In this document: in pieces, positions 1 to 6,871 of the stretch
Position numbering within the stretch: the stretch's first letter is position 1
Layout of the letters: the number at the start of each line of letters is the position of its first letter
Source: Gammaproteobacteria bacterium
Lineage (GTDB): Bacteria > Pseudomonadota > Gammaproteobacteria > JAJDOJ01
Direction of reading: 5' to 3'
Length of the DNA stretch: 13,990 nt
NCBI GenBank assembly: GCA_027030565.1
Contig: JALVEU010000093.1
Span: 1-13,990, forward strand
Notes under the pieces: model-generated
What the model was told of the DNA's origin: nothing
The model's input: the letters and a program-made list of their open reading frames with translations, nothing else
Database searches by the model: none
Position numbers and translations under genes: made by a program

Positions 1-1
1 C

Positions 2-733
2 ATCATGTTGGCCGCCGTAACCGGCGCGGTGATCGCGCGACTCATCTACGGCCCGGAGCCCGCCTTTCGAATCCCACATGCCGTCGAGGCGCCCGTCTCG
101 TCCCTGTGGTGGCTGCTCCTGCTGGGTATCGTCACCGGGCTGGCGGCTGCCCTCTTCGTTGCCCTGGTGCGCGGCGTCGCTCGCCACAGCATGGACTGGG
201 ACCCACTGCTGGCGCTGACGCTGTCCGGGATCGTCACCGGCTCGCTGGCCTTCGCCGCGCCGGAGATCATGGGCAGCACCTACGATTCGATGACGCGGAT
301 CCTCACCGGGCACTATGCCCTACAAATGGCGGTGGTCATCCTGGCCTGCAAACTGGTGGCCACGGCGGTCGCCGTCGGCCTGCGCGTGCCCGGAGGCCTC
401 ATCGGGCCCTCCTTGGTCATGGGGGCGGCACTGGGCTGCGCCATGGGCCTGCTGGTGGAGGGCATGGACGACGGATTTCCGGTGCTCTATCCCCTGGTGG
501 GCATGCTGGCCATGATGGGCGCGACACTGCAGGCGCCGCTGGCCTCGCTCACGGCATTGCTGGAGCTGACGGGTCATGCCGAGCTGATCCTGCCGGGTAC
601 CGTGGCCATCATCGGCGCCGACCTGGTTTCCCGCCAGCTGCTGGGGCAGGATTCGGTGTTCCTGATGCTGGCCAGAATCGCCCAGACCCGAGCCCAGAGC
701 AACGTCGCACCGCAATCGCCCCCGACCGAATGA
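2..733 (+). CDS. CLC-family chloride channel/antiporter, C-terminal part (5' truncated by window)
   Basis: This is the C-terminal half of a CLC chloride channel or H+/Cl- antiporter, an inner-membrane protein. The frame is open to the window edge, so the real start lies upstream. The ATG at 5 is probably internal. Counting from that ATG, there are hydrophobic segments near residues 34-57, 68-86, 106-125 and 132-152. The sequence GGLIGP at 130-135 matches the family's GxFxP anion-selectivity motif (usually GGIFAP), and ELTGHAELILP at 187-197 matches the helix-R region. No CBS domains follow, so this is the short bacterial type. The GSGIP and GREGP motifs would lie upstream and cannot be checked. 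At the position where E. coli ClC has the central tyrosine (Tyr445), my by-eye alignment puts Ala192. The stop overlaps the start of a second CLC gene (ATGA), suggesting coupled translation. The family call is firm; whether it is a channel or an exchanger is open. Confidence 0.88.
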   Translation: MMLAAVTGAVIARLIYGPEPAFRIPHAVEAPVSSLWWLLLLGIVTGLAAALFVALVRGVARHSMDWDPLLALTLSGIVTGSLAFAAPEIMGSTYDSMTRILTGHYALQMAVVILACKLVATAVAVGLRVPGGLIGPSLVMGAALGCAMGLLVEGMDDGFPVLYPLVGMLAMMGATLQAPLASLTALLELTGHAELILPGTVAIIGADLVSRQLLGQDSVFLMLARIAQTRAQSNVAPQSPPTE

Positions 734-2052
734 CCTACCGCAAGCACCTGGCCCGCACCTATGCCCAGCTGCGCTCGCCACGTGCCTGGCGCACGCGTGT
801 GGTGTTTTGGGGCGGTGCCCTGACGGTGGGTGTTGCGGCCACGGCCCTGGCACTTTCCAGTGCCTGGGCGGACGAGCAGTTTCACGGCTGGGCGCAGCGT
901 TGGAACTGGCTCCCCCTGCTCCTGACCCCGGCGGGGATTCTGGCCATCACCTGGTTCACCCGCACCCTCTTTCCAGGCGGCGAGGGCAGTGGCATTCCGC
1001 AGGCCATCGCAGCACTGCACGTACGCCAGCAGGAGCGGCGCGATGCCGTGCTCTCCCTGCGCATCGCCATCGGCAAGAGCGTGGCCATCGTGGCCGGGCT
1101 GCTGTGCGGCGCCTCCATCGGGCGTGAGGGGCCGACGGTGCATATCGCCGCATCCATCATGCACGGGCTGTCGCGTCTCACCCGGTTTCCCGCCCATCAC
1201 CTGGACCGCGGGCTGATCCTGGCCGGTGCCGGTGCCGGCCTGGCCGCGGCATTCAACACGCCGCTGGCGGGGCTCATCTTCGTGATCGAGGAGATGGCGC
1301 AAACCTATGAACAGCGGACTTCCGGCACGGTATTCGTGGCGGTGATGCTGGCCGGTATGACCGCTCTGGCGCTGCAGGGGAACTACACCTATTTTGGCAA
1401 CTACGCTACTGCGGTGGATCCCATCGAACTCATCGTGCCGATCCTCTCCTGCGGGATCTGCGGAGGGCTCATGGGCGGCCTATTCGCAGCCCTGCTCATA
1501 CACGGTGGAAAGTGGCTCATGCCGTGGCGAGCGCGTCACCCGTACTGGTTGGCTGCTGGTTGCGCGCTGGCAGTGGCGATACTCGGTATCGCCTCGGGCG
1601 GCATCACCTGGGGCACGGGATATGGGCAGGCGAGGCTTCTGCTGGAAGGTCACGCCGACGCGAGCCTCGCTTACGCCCCACTGAAGCTGCTGGCCACGGT
1701 CTTCTCCTATTGGAGCGGCATCCCCGGTGGCATCTTCGCCCCTTCGCTCTCGGCGGGGGCAGGGGTGGGCGCCGTCCTTGCTCCCCTGTTCCCAGACGTC
1801 GCATGGACCGCCGTGGCGCTGCTCGGCATGGTCGCCTATTTCACCGGTGTGGTGCAGACGCCGATCACCGCAGTGGTCATCATCATGGAGATGACCAACG
1901 ACCACGCAATGCTCTTACCCATGATGGCAACGGCACTGATCGCCGAGTGGTGCTCGCGTCTGGTCTGTCACCGGCCGCTGTATCGGGTGTTGGCAGAAGA
2001 CTATATGGGGCACCTGCCGCAGTCCGACTCGTCATCGAGACCGAACCCGTGA
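730..2052 (+). CDS. CLC-family chloride channel / H+/Cl- antiporter
   Basis: This is a complete 440-residue CLC protein, the usual size for the short bacterial form without CBS domains. It should move chloride, or a related anion, across the inner membrane, possibly in exchange for protons. All three anion-site motifs are present: GSGIP at 86-90, GREGP at 131-135 (gating glutamate E133) and GGIFAP at 333-338. E188 in the FVIEEM segment sits 55 residues after E133, as the internal proton glutamate E203 follows E148 in E. coli ClC, which favours an exchanger. The tyrosine of helix R (Tyr445 in E. coli) appears to be His392 (EMTNDHAMLLP). The start at 730 was chosen because it gives an ATGA overlap with the preceding CLC gene. 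The same frame stays open further upstream, but there it overlaps that gene and loses CLC character. The two adjacent paralogues could form homodimers or a heterodimer. Confidence 0.93.
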   Translation: MTYRKHLARTYAQLRSPRAWRTRVVFWGGALTVGVAATALALSSAWADEQFHGWAQRWNWLPLLLTPAGILAITWFTRTLFPGGEGSGIPQAIAALHVRQQERRDAVLSLRIAIGKSVAIVAGLLCGASIGREGPTVHIAASIMHGLSRLTRFPAHHLDRGLILAGAGAGLAAAFNTPLAGLIFVIEEMAQTYEQRTSGTVFVAVMLAGMTALALQGNYTYFGNYATAVDPIELIVPILSCGICGGLMGGLFAALLIHGGKWLMPWRARHPYWLAAGCALAVAILGIASGGITWGTGYGQARLLLEGHADASLAYAPLKLLATVFSYWSGIPGGIFAPSLSAGAGVGAVLAPLFPDVAWTAVALLGMVAYFTGVVQTPITAVVIIMEMTNDHAMLLPMMATALIAEWCSRLVCHRPLYRVLAEDYMGHLPQSDSSSRPNP

Positions 2053-2235
2053 CGCCAGGCGGGATGCAGAGCGTCACCCACAAAGGGCCGTTCCAGGGCC
2101 CGCCACGACCCCGGAATTGTCCCTTACGCTACAATTTCGCCGTATGGCGGTCGATCTCCCCGGCCCAGCTACCGGTGCGCCGGGCAAGACCCAAGTTTGC
2201 CTCGTGACCCGAAACTGACCGCCAGGAGGCGCACC
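2053..2235 (+). promoter_or_regulatory. Intergenic region before the Uma2 gene; possible -10 element
   Basis: This is a short gap between the CLC gene and the Uma2 gene. TACAAT at 2130-2135 resembles a sigma70 -10 box, but no good -35 lies at the expected distance. A small CGCC/GGCG stem (2138-2149) follows. GGGCC and GGCCC form a 5-base stem around 2086-2102, with no T-run, so it is at best a weak stop signal for the CLC transcript. Confidence 0.22.
2224..2229 (+). promoter_or_regulatory. Strong Shine-Dalgarno of the Uma2 gene
   Basis: A perfect AGGAGG lies 6 bases before the ATG at 2236. It is the best ribosome binding site in the window and fixes this start over the upstream in-frame TTG. 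Confidence 0.8.
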
Positions 2236-2841
2236 ATGGCCCCCCAGCTCGCCAGCGACCACCCCATCTCCGTCGACGAATACCTCGCAGGCGAACGAGA
2301 CGGCGAGGTCCGCCACGAATATGTCGGGGGCCATGTCTATGCCATGACCGGAGCCAGTGCGCGGCATGCGCTGATTGTCACTGCTCTCACGCTGCTTCTT
2401 GGCCCGCGCGCCCGGGAGCGCCGTTGCCAGCTCTTCACCAACGACATGAAGGTCCACATCCGCACCGCCGGCGAGGACGCCTTCTACTATCCGGACCTGC
2501 TGCTTTCCTGCGACCCCCAGGACCGCGCCGAGTACTATCGAGAACGCCCCTGCCTCATCGTCGAGGTGCTCTCTGAGGCCACCGAACGCATCGACCGAAT
2601 GGAGAAACGCTACGCCTACACCACCCTGGCGAGCCTGCACGAATACGTGCTCGTCTCCCAAGACCGCCCGCGCATCGAGATCTACCGCCGCACCGGGGAC
2701 GACTGGACCCACGAGATCATCGATCAGGACACATTCCGCCTGGACTGCCTCGACCTGGAGATCCCCCTGGAGGCGGTCTATCAGGACGTTGCGGATGAAA
2801 TCGGTGGCCCTGGCTCAGGCGACGCCCATTCGCCCCGATGA
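2236..2841 (+). CDS. Uma2-family (DUF820) PD-(D/E)XK nuclease-like protein
   Basis: The 201-residue product is the usual size for the Uma2/DUF820 family, which has a restriction-endonuclease-like fold and a largely unknown cellular role. The expected catalytic pieces are present in order: PD at residues 86-87 (in YYPDLLL), a glutamate at 110 in LIVEVLS, and a lysine at 124 in the helix RMEKRYAY. The N-terminal region (ISVDEYLAGE, then HEYVGGHVYAM) is also typical. The start at 2236 is set by a perfect AGGAGG at 2224-2229 with a 6-base spacer. A TTG further upstream at 2197 in the same frame is less likely. There is no transposon, methylase or toxin partner beside it, so it appears as a solitary copy, as these genes often do. 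Family assignment is confident. Nuclease activity is inferred from the conserved residues only. Confidence 0.88.
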   Translation: MAPQLASDHPISVDEYLAGERDGEVRHEYVGGHVYAMTGASARHALIVTALTLLLGPRARERRCQLFTNDMKVHIRTAGEDAFYYPDLLLSCDPQDRAEYYRERPCLIVEVLSEATERIDRMEKRYAYTTLASLHEYVLVSQDRPRIEIYRRTGDDWTHEIIDQDTFRLDCLDLEIPLEAVYQDVADEIGGPGSGDAHSPR

Positions 2842-2877
2842 TGCGGCTCCCATGACGCATCACCGCCCATGGGGCGG
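2839..2877 (+). terminator. Two adjacent hairpins at the end of the Uma2 gene, possible weak terminator
   Basis: TGATGCG (2839-2845) pairs with CGCATCA (2856-2862) across a 10-base loop, and CCGCCC (2863-2868) pairs with GGGCGG (2872-2877) across a 3-base loop. The first stem begins in the stop codon and the second follows with no gap. Neither has a T-run, so this is not a textbook intrinsic terminator. It could slow decay of, or help end, the Uma2 message. Confidence 0.3.
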
Positions 2878-3277
2878 GAGGGACCCTCGTTTCCGACGCG
2901 AACACCAACGCTCAGGCCGGACACGACGCTCTTGCCGTGCGATGCCGGCATGGCCACAACACCCCCTGAATCGTGGGCGCGCGAACAGCCTCGGGTGAGC
3001 GATGCAGAAGCGTCCGCCGCGTACCGACCGTCCCCACTTTGCAACGCCGGTCGGCCGCCGCCTGGACGTCGCACGGGCCGGCGTTAGAATGCTTGCGTGC
3101 AGAAAAAATCCTCCTGAACGTCGACAGCCACCCGATCTATTGAGCGCACCAAGTGAAGGCCTGTCTGGCATGCGTACCATCGCAGCTGAAACCGCTCATT
3201 TCCCGATGCCTTTGACCTCCTTGAGCGTTTCCACCGGAGATGCCTGCATGCAGACCGTCTCGCTTCCAGCGTGATGC
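2842..3277. other. 436-base gene-poor region upstream of the glycan cluster
   Basis: I see no convincing gene here. Short ORFs exist in several frames on both strands (for example 3002-3274 plus and 2781-3074 minus), but none has a ribosome site, recognisable domain or coding-like composition. The stretch contains tandem hairpins at its left end, one possible promoter near 3063-3090, an ACCTCCTT octamer at 3215-3222 and two TGCATGCA octamers near the flippase start. It is the natural place for the control region of the cluster. I found no ops/JUMPstart element (GGCGGTAG-type), which often precedes long polysaccharide operons in enterobacteria. Confidence 0.5.
3063..3090 (+). promoter_or_regulatory. 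Possible sigma70-type promoter of the glycan cluster
   Basis: TGGACG (3063-3068) and TAGAAT (3085-3090) are separated by 16 bases and match the -35 and -10 consensus at 4 and 5 of 6 positions. Transcription would begin near 3097, giving a leader of about 180 bases before the flippase gene. This was found by eye only. In GC-rich DNA such a match is suggestive because A/T-rich hexamers are uncommon. Confidence 0.3.
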
Positions 3278-3282
3278 ATGCA
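3245..3282. repeat. Pair of TGCATGCA palindromic octamers around the flippase start codon
   Basis: TGCATGCA occurs at 3245-3252, inside the 10-base palindrome CTGCATGCAG at 3244-3253, and again at 3275-3282, where it contains the ATG at 3278. The copies are 30 bases apart, close to three helical turns. This spacing would suit a dimeric DNA-binding protein, but no regulator gene is present to link it to. Confidence 0.35.
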
Positions 3283-4588
3283 AGGTTCACATGGACACAA
3301 GGGCTTGGGAATCGACCGAGTCCAAAATCTGTGGTCCACCCTGAGGCCACCAGGGCCACTGGCCCGCAACACACTGCTGCTCACGACCGGCATCGGCATG
3401 AGAGCGCTGTTACAGGCGCTCGTGTTCATCGTCGTTGCCCGGGTGCTCGGGCCCAATGGCTATGGCAGTTTTATCGCTGTTCTTGCGATTGCCAGTATCC
3501 TCGCCCCCCTGGTCGGTGCCGGTGGACATGTCCTCTTGGCGCGGGACATCTCGCGGGACCCGGCATCGTTTCGCCTCGCTTGGGGTACCGCGCTAGCCCT
3601 TTTGATCATCAGCCTTCCGGTGATAGGGATTCTATACCTCTTGCTGGCGTTTCTGCTCCTTGGCTCTCATCTTTGGCTTCCAATCCTGCTCATCGGTGTT
3701 GCAGAGCTGGTCTTTTGGCCTTTGGCCAATGTGTGCGCCTACGCGTATCAGGGTTTCGAACGCATGGGGCGCATGTCCAGGCTCCTGCTGGTTCCTGTGG
3801 CCATGAGAGCCTTGGCGGCGATCATCTTGCTGATCATGCACACACTGGGCGGGATCGACGACACGGTAGAGCTTTGGGCCTTCCTCTATATGCTGGCCGC
3901 TGCCATCGCTGCGGTAGTGGCCCAGAGCCATGTCCGCCACGACCTGGGCATTCCGCGAGTACCCGGCGCATCACATCTCCGGACCGGGTTCGGTGACGGG
4001 GCACCGTTTGTGGTGTCGGGTTTCTCCCAACGCATGTATTCCGACGCGGACAAGGTCATGCTCACCTCCATGGTGTCGCCATCGGTGGCGGGCCTCTATT
4101 CGGCTGGTCACCGTTTCGTCGACCTGTCCCAGATTCCCCTTTACGGGTTGCTCAACGCGCTCACGCCCCGCTTGTTTCGATCTGGTACGGGGGGACCAGC
4201 ACAACCACTTCGTCTCTTACTCAAGGCAGCACCCTGGCCAGCCGCGTATCTCATATTGGTCGCTGCAGCACTGTGGCTGGCTGCACCGCTGGTCACCGTC
4301 GTATTGGGGAATGCGTATGAGGAGACCATTCCCGTGATCCGCTGGATGAGCCTGCTACCGCTGTTTTCGCTGCCGCGATGGCTCTTGCACTACGCACTTG
4401 CAACCAGCGGCCTGCAACGGATCGCGATGAACTGTTTCATCGCCGCCGCAGCGGCGAACGTGCTGTTGAACCTGTGGTGGATTCCGATGTACGGATGGCA
4501 TGGCGCACTCACAGCCACCTATGTATCTGAATTGTTGGCCGCGCTCCTGATGCTGTCGTACCTGGCTTCCGCACGACGCCGGGACTGA
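3278..4588 (+). CDS. Wzx-like polysaccharide/oligosaccharide flippase (MOP superfamily)
   Basis: The 436-residue, strongly hydrophobic inner-membrane protein resembles the Wzx/RfbX flippases that turn undecaprenyl-linked oligosaccharides to the periplasmic face. The first typical segment, LARNTLLLTTGIGMRALLQALVF, starts near residue 28, followed by ARVLGPNGYGSF (54-65), a hallmark of the family. Further membrane segments lie near 66-86, 101-128, 132-157, 166-188, 198-216, 320-344, 355-375, 383-402 and 410-428. The motif RMYSDADKVML then GLYSAGHRF (252-280) is also characteristic. The exact start is uncertain. The ATG at 3278 has no clear ribosome site, and the next ATG (3398) would cut into the first helix. 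It is first in the cluster. Neighbouring glycosyltransferases support glycan export. Substrate cannot be read from sequence. Confidence 0.87.
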   Translation: MQGSHGHKGLGIDRVQNLWSTLRPPGPLARNTLLLTTGIGMRALLQALVFIVVARVLGPNGYGSFIAVLAIASILAPLVGAGGHVLLARDISRDPASFRLAWGTALALLIISLPVIGILYLLLAFLLLGSHLWLPILLIGVAELVFWPLANVCAYAYQGFERMGRMSRLLLVPVAMRALAAIILLIMHTLGGIDDTVELWAFLYMLAAAIAAVVAQSHVRHDLGIPRVPGASHLRTGFGDGAPFVVSGFSQRMYSDADKVMLTSMVSPSVAGLYSAGHRFVDLSQIPLYGLLNALTPRLFRSGTGGPAQPLRLLLKAAPWPAAYLILVAAALWLAAPLVTVVLGNAYEETIPVIRWMSLLPLFSLPRWLLHYALATSGLQRIAMNCFIAAAAANVLLNLWWIPMYGWHGALTATYVSELLAALLMLSYLASARRRD

Positions 4589-4598
4589 GACACAACCG

Positions 4599-5657
4599 AT
4601 GGACGAACCTCCAATGACTTCCACGGCGTGGTCTGAGACAGATGTCGAGCGCTTAGACCATTGCCCGTTGTGCGGCTCCCCCCGCAGAACCCTGCGCTAT
4701 GCCGGGATCGACGACTGGTTCAGCGGCGCTCCCGGCACATGGGACTACCACGAGTGCCACGATTGCGGCGCTCTCTATATTGACCCCAGACCCACGCCGG
4801 CCACCATCGGCCGCTTGTACGAGCACTACTTTACCCATGTTGCCAATGCGGAGCGCGCCCGCGGCTGGCTCGGCCGGCTCGCCTTGGGTATCCGCAACGA
4901 CTACGTGAACCAGCGCTATGGGCATCACCGGGACCCGGCGGTGCCGGGCGGAAGATGGTTGATGTATCTGCTGCCACCGTGGTTTCGTTGGGAGTGGGAC
5001 CATTGGGCGAGACATCTGCCCATCCCCGCTCACGGCTCGAACCGTCTGCTCGACGTCGGCTGCGGCAACGGTGCTTTTCTGGCTGCGGCGCGTGACGCAG
5101 GATGGGACGCTCAGGGGATCGACTTCGATCCCAAAGCGGTCGAGACGGCCCGTGCGCAAGGTCTGGATGTCGCCCAAGGCGGCTTGGCCGAACAGGGCTT
5201 TCCGGACGAGTATTTCGACGCCATCACCGTCTCTCACGTCATAGAACACGTTCACGATCCCATCGCATTGGTCCGGGAATGCATACGTATCTTGAAGCAC
5301 CGTGGGAGGCTGTGGATCGCCACACCCAATGCCGACGCAATCTATCATTTTCGATTCCAGCAGAACTGGTTCGCTCTGAACCCTCAACATCTCATTCTGT
5401 TCCGGCCTGCCAACCTGCGCCAGCTGTTGGAGTCTTCTGGCCTTCGGGTTTCCTTTCTCAGACGCGGATTGCATGCACAGTCCCATTGGTGCGCAAGTGC
5501 CGCGCGCAAGGCTGGATTGAAAGGCTTTGAGCAGATCTGTCTGCCTGCATTTCAGGGAGCCAAGGTGCAGATTCGATACCAGTTCATCGAATTACTGGTC
5601 ACCCTGAGAAAACGGTGGCAAGGGGACCTCGTGGTTCAAGGTCTCAAGGAGTCATGA
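4599..5657 (+). CDS. SAM-dependent methyltransferase with N-terminal zinc ribbon
   Basis: The product has 352 residues. The N-terminus carries two CxxC pairs (C22/C25 in CPLCG, C53/C56 in CHDCG), a likely zinc ribbon. The class I methyltransferase core follows: LLDVGCGNG at 150-158 (SAM-binding loop), GIDFD at 173-177 (motif II acidic residue), FDAITVSHVIEHVHDP at 206-221 and a later GRLWIATPN strand. Proteins with this layout are common in surface-glycan clusters, where they methylate sugars or glycan ends. The precise acceptor is unknown. It starts 10 bases after the flippase stop. A second ATG at 4614 is an alternative start five codons in, and neither has a strong ribosome site. Its stop forms an ATGA overlap at 5654-5657 with a possible mini-ORF. 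A role in glycan modification is inferred from context. Confidence 0.87.
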   Translation: MDEPPMTSTAWSETDVERLDHCPLCGSPRRTLRYAGIDDWFSGAPGTWDYHECHDCGALYIDPRPTPATIGRLYEHYFTHVANAERARGWLGRLALGIRNDYVNQRYGHHRDPAVPGGRWLMYLLPPWFRWEWDHWARHLPIPAHGSNRLLDVGCGNGAFLAAARDAGWDAQGIDFDPKAVETARAQGLDVAQGGLAEQGFPDEYFDAITVSHVIEHVHDPIALVRECIRILKHRGRLWIATPNADAIYHFRFQQNWFALNPQHLILFRPANLRQLLESSGLRVSFLRRGLHAQSHWCASAARKAGLKGFEQICLPAFQGAKVQIRYQFIELLVTLRKRWQGDLVVQGLKES

Positions 5658-5722
5658 AGACCATGCGCGTGGCCGTACGCGAGAAACCGACGTGCAAGAA
5701 GGCACGTCTTCGGTATAAATGA
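5654..5722 (+). CDS. Possible 22-residue coupled mini-ORF / leader peptide
   Basis: This short frame begins MKTMRVAVREKP and ends RLRYK. Its ATG overlaps the methyltransferase stop (ATGA, 5654-5657), and its TGA overlaps the glycosyltransferase start (ATGA, 5719-5722). AAGGAG at 5646-5651 lies 2 bases before the first ATG and 11 bases before a second in-frame ATG at 5663, so the second (19 residues) may be the real start. About nine of 22 residues are Lys or Arg. I recognise no family. It may be a translational-coupling bridge, a small basic protein, or simply the chance reading of a 61-base spacer. The double overlap and the ribosome site favour translation, but conservation has not been checked. 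Confidence 0.35.
   Translation: MKTMRVAVREKPTCKKARLRYK
5689..5708 (+). promoter_or_regulatory. Inverted repeat just before the first glycosyltransferase
   Basis: GACGTGC (5689-5695) and GCACGTC (5702-5708) form a perfect 7-base stem with a 6-base loop. ACC (5686-5688) could extend it by pairing with GGT (5712-5714) across a bulge. It ends ten bases before the ATG at 5719 and lies within the possible mini-ORF. The loop carries AAGAAG, the only purine-rich stretch near the start. It could act as an RNA hairpin controlling translation or as a DNA operator. There is no T-run, so it is not an intrinsic terminator. Confidence 0.4.
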
Positions 5723-6861
5723 CCAAGCCGCCGGCTCACGATTCTCTCACGGACCAGCCCCCCCGAAGACGGCTGGCCTTGTTTCTGCCGTCGCTCGCTG
5801 GCGGAGGCGCCGAGCGGATGATGCTCAATCTGGCTGCTAGCTTCCTGAAAAGCGGGTATGCAGTGGACCTGGTGCTAGCACGGGCCCAGGGGGAATACAT
5901 GGAACAAATTCCCGAAGGTGCCCGGCTGGTCGAGCTCGATGCTTCCAAACCGCTGACGGCTGTTCCGGGCCTTGCTCAGTATCTCCGCACACGGCAACCG
6001 CATGCATTGCTCTCGACCATGACCCATGTCAACCTGGCAGCACTCTGGGCGGCGCGCCTCTCGCGCACGGGCGTGCGCTGCGTTGTTCGGGAAGCCGAAC
6101 ACCTCTCTTCGCGGTTGGCCATGTGCGCCTTGCGTCACCGTTGGACGATGCCACGCCTTGTTCGTCAGGAGTATGCACGAGCAGATGCAGTTGTTGCCAC
6201 ATCACAAGGCGTCGCCCAAGACCTGTACCGGGTGGGCCGACTACCCCGCGAACGCATCCAGGTCGTTTACAATCCCGTGATCGATAGCACCTTCCGAAAA
6301 AGGTGTGCCACACCCGCGATTCATCCTTGGTTCGATGACAGTCTCCCGATCATCCTTGGTGTTGGCCGGCTGACCGCACAAAAGGATTTCACCACCTTAC
6401 TCAAAGCTTTCGCCCTCGTGAAGCGTGGTCGTCCGGCTAGGCTCATGATTCTTGGTGAAGGCGAGGAGCGGCCAAGGCTCGAACGGTTGGCGCAGGAGCT
6501 GGGAGTCGCGGCAGATGTGGACATGCCCGGCTTTGTCGACAACCCATACCCGTACATGGCCAGGGCGGCCGCATTCGTCCTCTCTTCCCGTTGGGAGGGA
6601 TTGCCCAACGTCCTGATCGAGGCCTTGGCTTGCGGCACCCGGGTCATCTCCACAGATTGCCCATCGGGGCCGGCCGAGATCCTGGACCGGGGACGATACG
6701 GGCAGTTGGTCCCCGTCGGGGAGCCTGAAGCGATGGCACGTGCGATGGAACGCGTCTTGTCCGGAAACTTCCAAGCGGCCGATCCGACTCACCATCTGAA
6801 TCAATTCGATGCGAACCGTGTTGCGGCGCAGTATCTGCAGTTGCTCTGTAAGGACGCGTGA
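5719..6861 (+). CDS. Glycosyltransferase family 4 (GT-B fold)
   Basis: The 380-residue product is a retaining GT4-type glycosyltransferase that transfers a sugar from a nucleotide donor, probably onto a lipid-linked oligosaccharide at the cytoplasmic membrane face. The N-terminal domain opens with LALFLPSLAGGGAERM (19-34), where the glycine-rich loop GGGAER is typical. The donor-binding domain has GVGRLTAQKD (214-223), LGEGEER (245-251) and the E-x7-E motif E293 to E301 within SSRWEGLPNVLIEALACG (289-306). This resembles capsule and exopolysaccharide transferases, but donor and linkage cannot be read. The only reasonable start is the ATG at 5719, since the next Met is inside the glycine loop. 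It overlaps the end of the mini-ORF. No strong ribosome site lies at normal distance, consistent with coupled translation. It ends 10 bases before the next gene. Confidence 0.92.
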   Translation: MTKPPAHDSLTDQPPRRRLALFLPSLAGGGAERMMLNLAASFLKSGYAVDLVLARAQGEYMEQIPEGARLVELDASKPLTAVPGLAQYLRTRQPHALLSTMTHVNLAALWAARLSRTGVRCVVREAEHLSSRLAMCALRHRWTMPRLVRQEYARADAVVATSQGVAQDLYRVGRLPRERIQVVYNPVIDSTFRKRCATPAIHPWFDDSLPIILGVGRLTAQKDFTTLLKAFALVKRGRPARLMILGEGEERPRLERLAQELGVAADVDMPGFVDNPYPYMARAAAFVLSSRWEGLPNVLIEALACGTRVISTDCPSGPAEILDRGRYGQLVPVGEPEAMARAMERVLSGNFQAADPTHHLNQFDANRVAAQYLQLLCKDA

Positions 6862-6871
6862 GCGTACCGTG

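Noticed and set aside
106..729. Upstream extension of the second CLC frame
   Set aside because: It overlaps the first CLC gene and encodes glycine/arginine/histidine-rich sequence without CLC features. The ATGA start at 730 is the better choice.
2074..2712. Minus-strand frame of 212 codons over the Uma2 gene
   Set aside because: It lies antisense to a gene with a perfect ribosome site and family motifs. No domain was recognised in the minus-strand product.
3002..3274. Possible 90-residue plus-strand protein before the flippase
   Set aside because: It has no ribosome site, domain, signal peptide or coding-like composition. It lies in the probable control region and overlaps the suggested promoter.
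3080..3277. Search for an ops/JUMPstart element in the cluster leader
   Set aside because: Only a partial GCGTGC match near 3094-3099 was seen, without the GGTAG core, so RfaH-type control is not supported.
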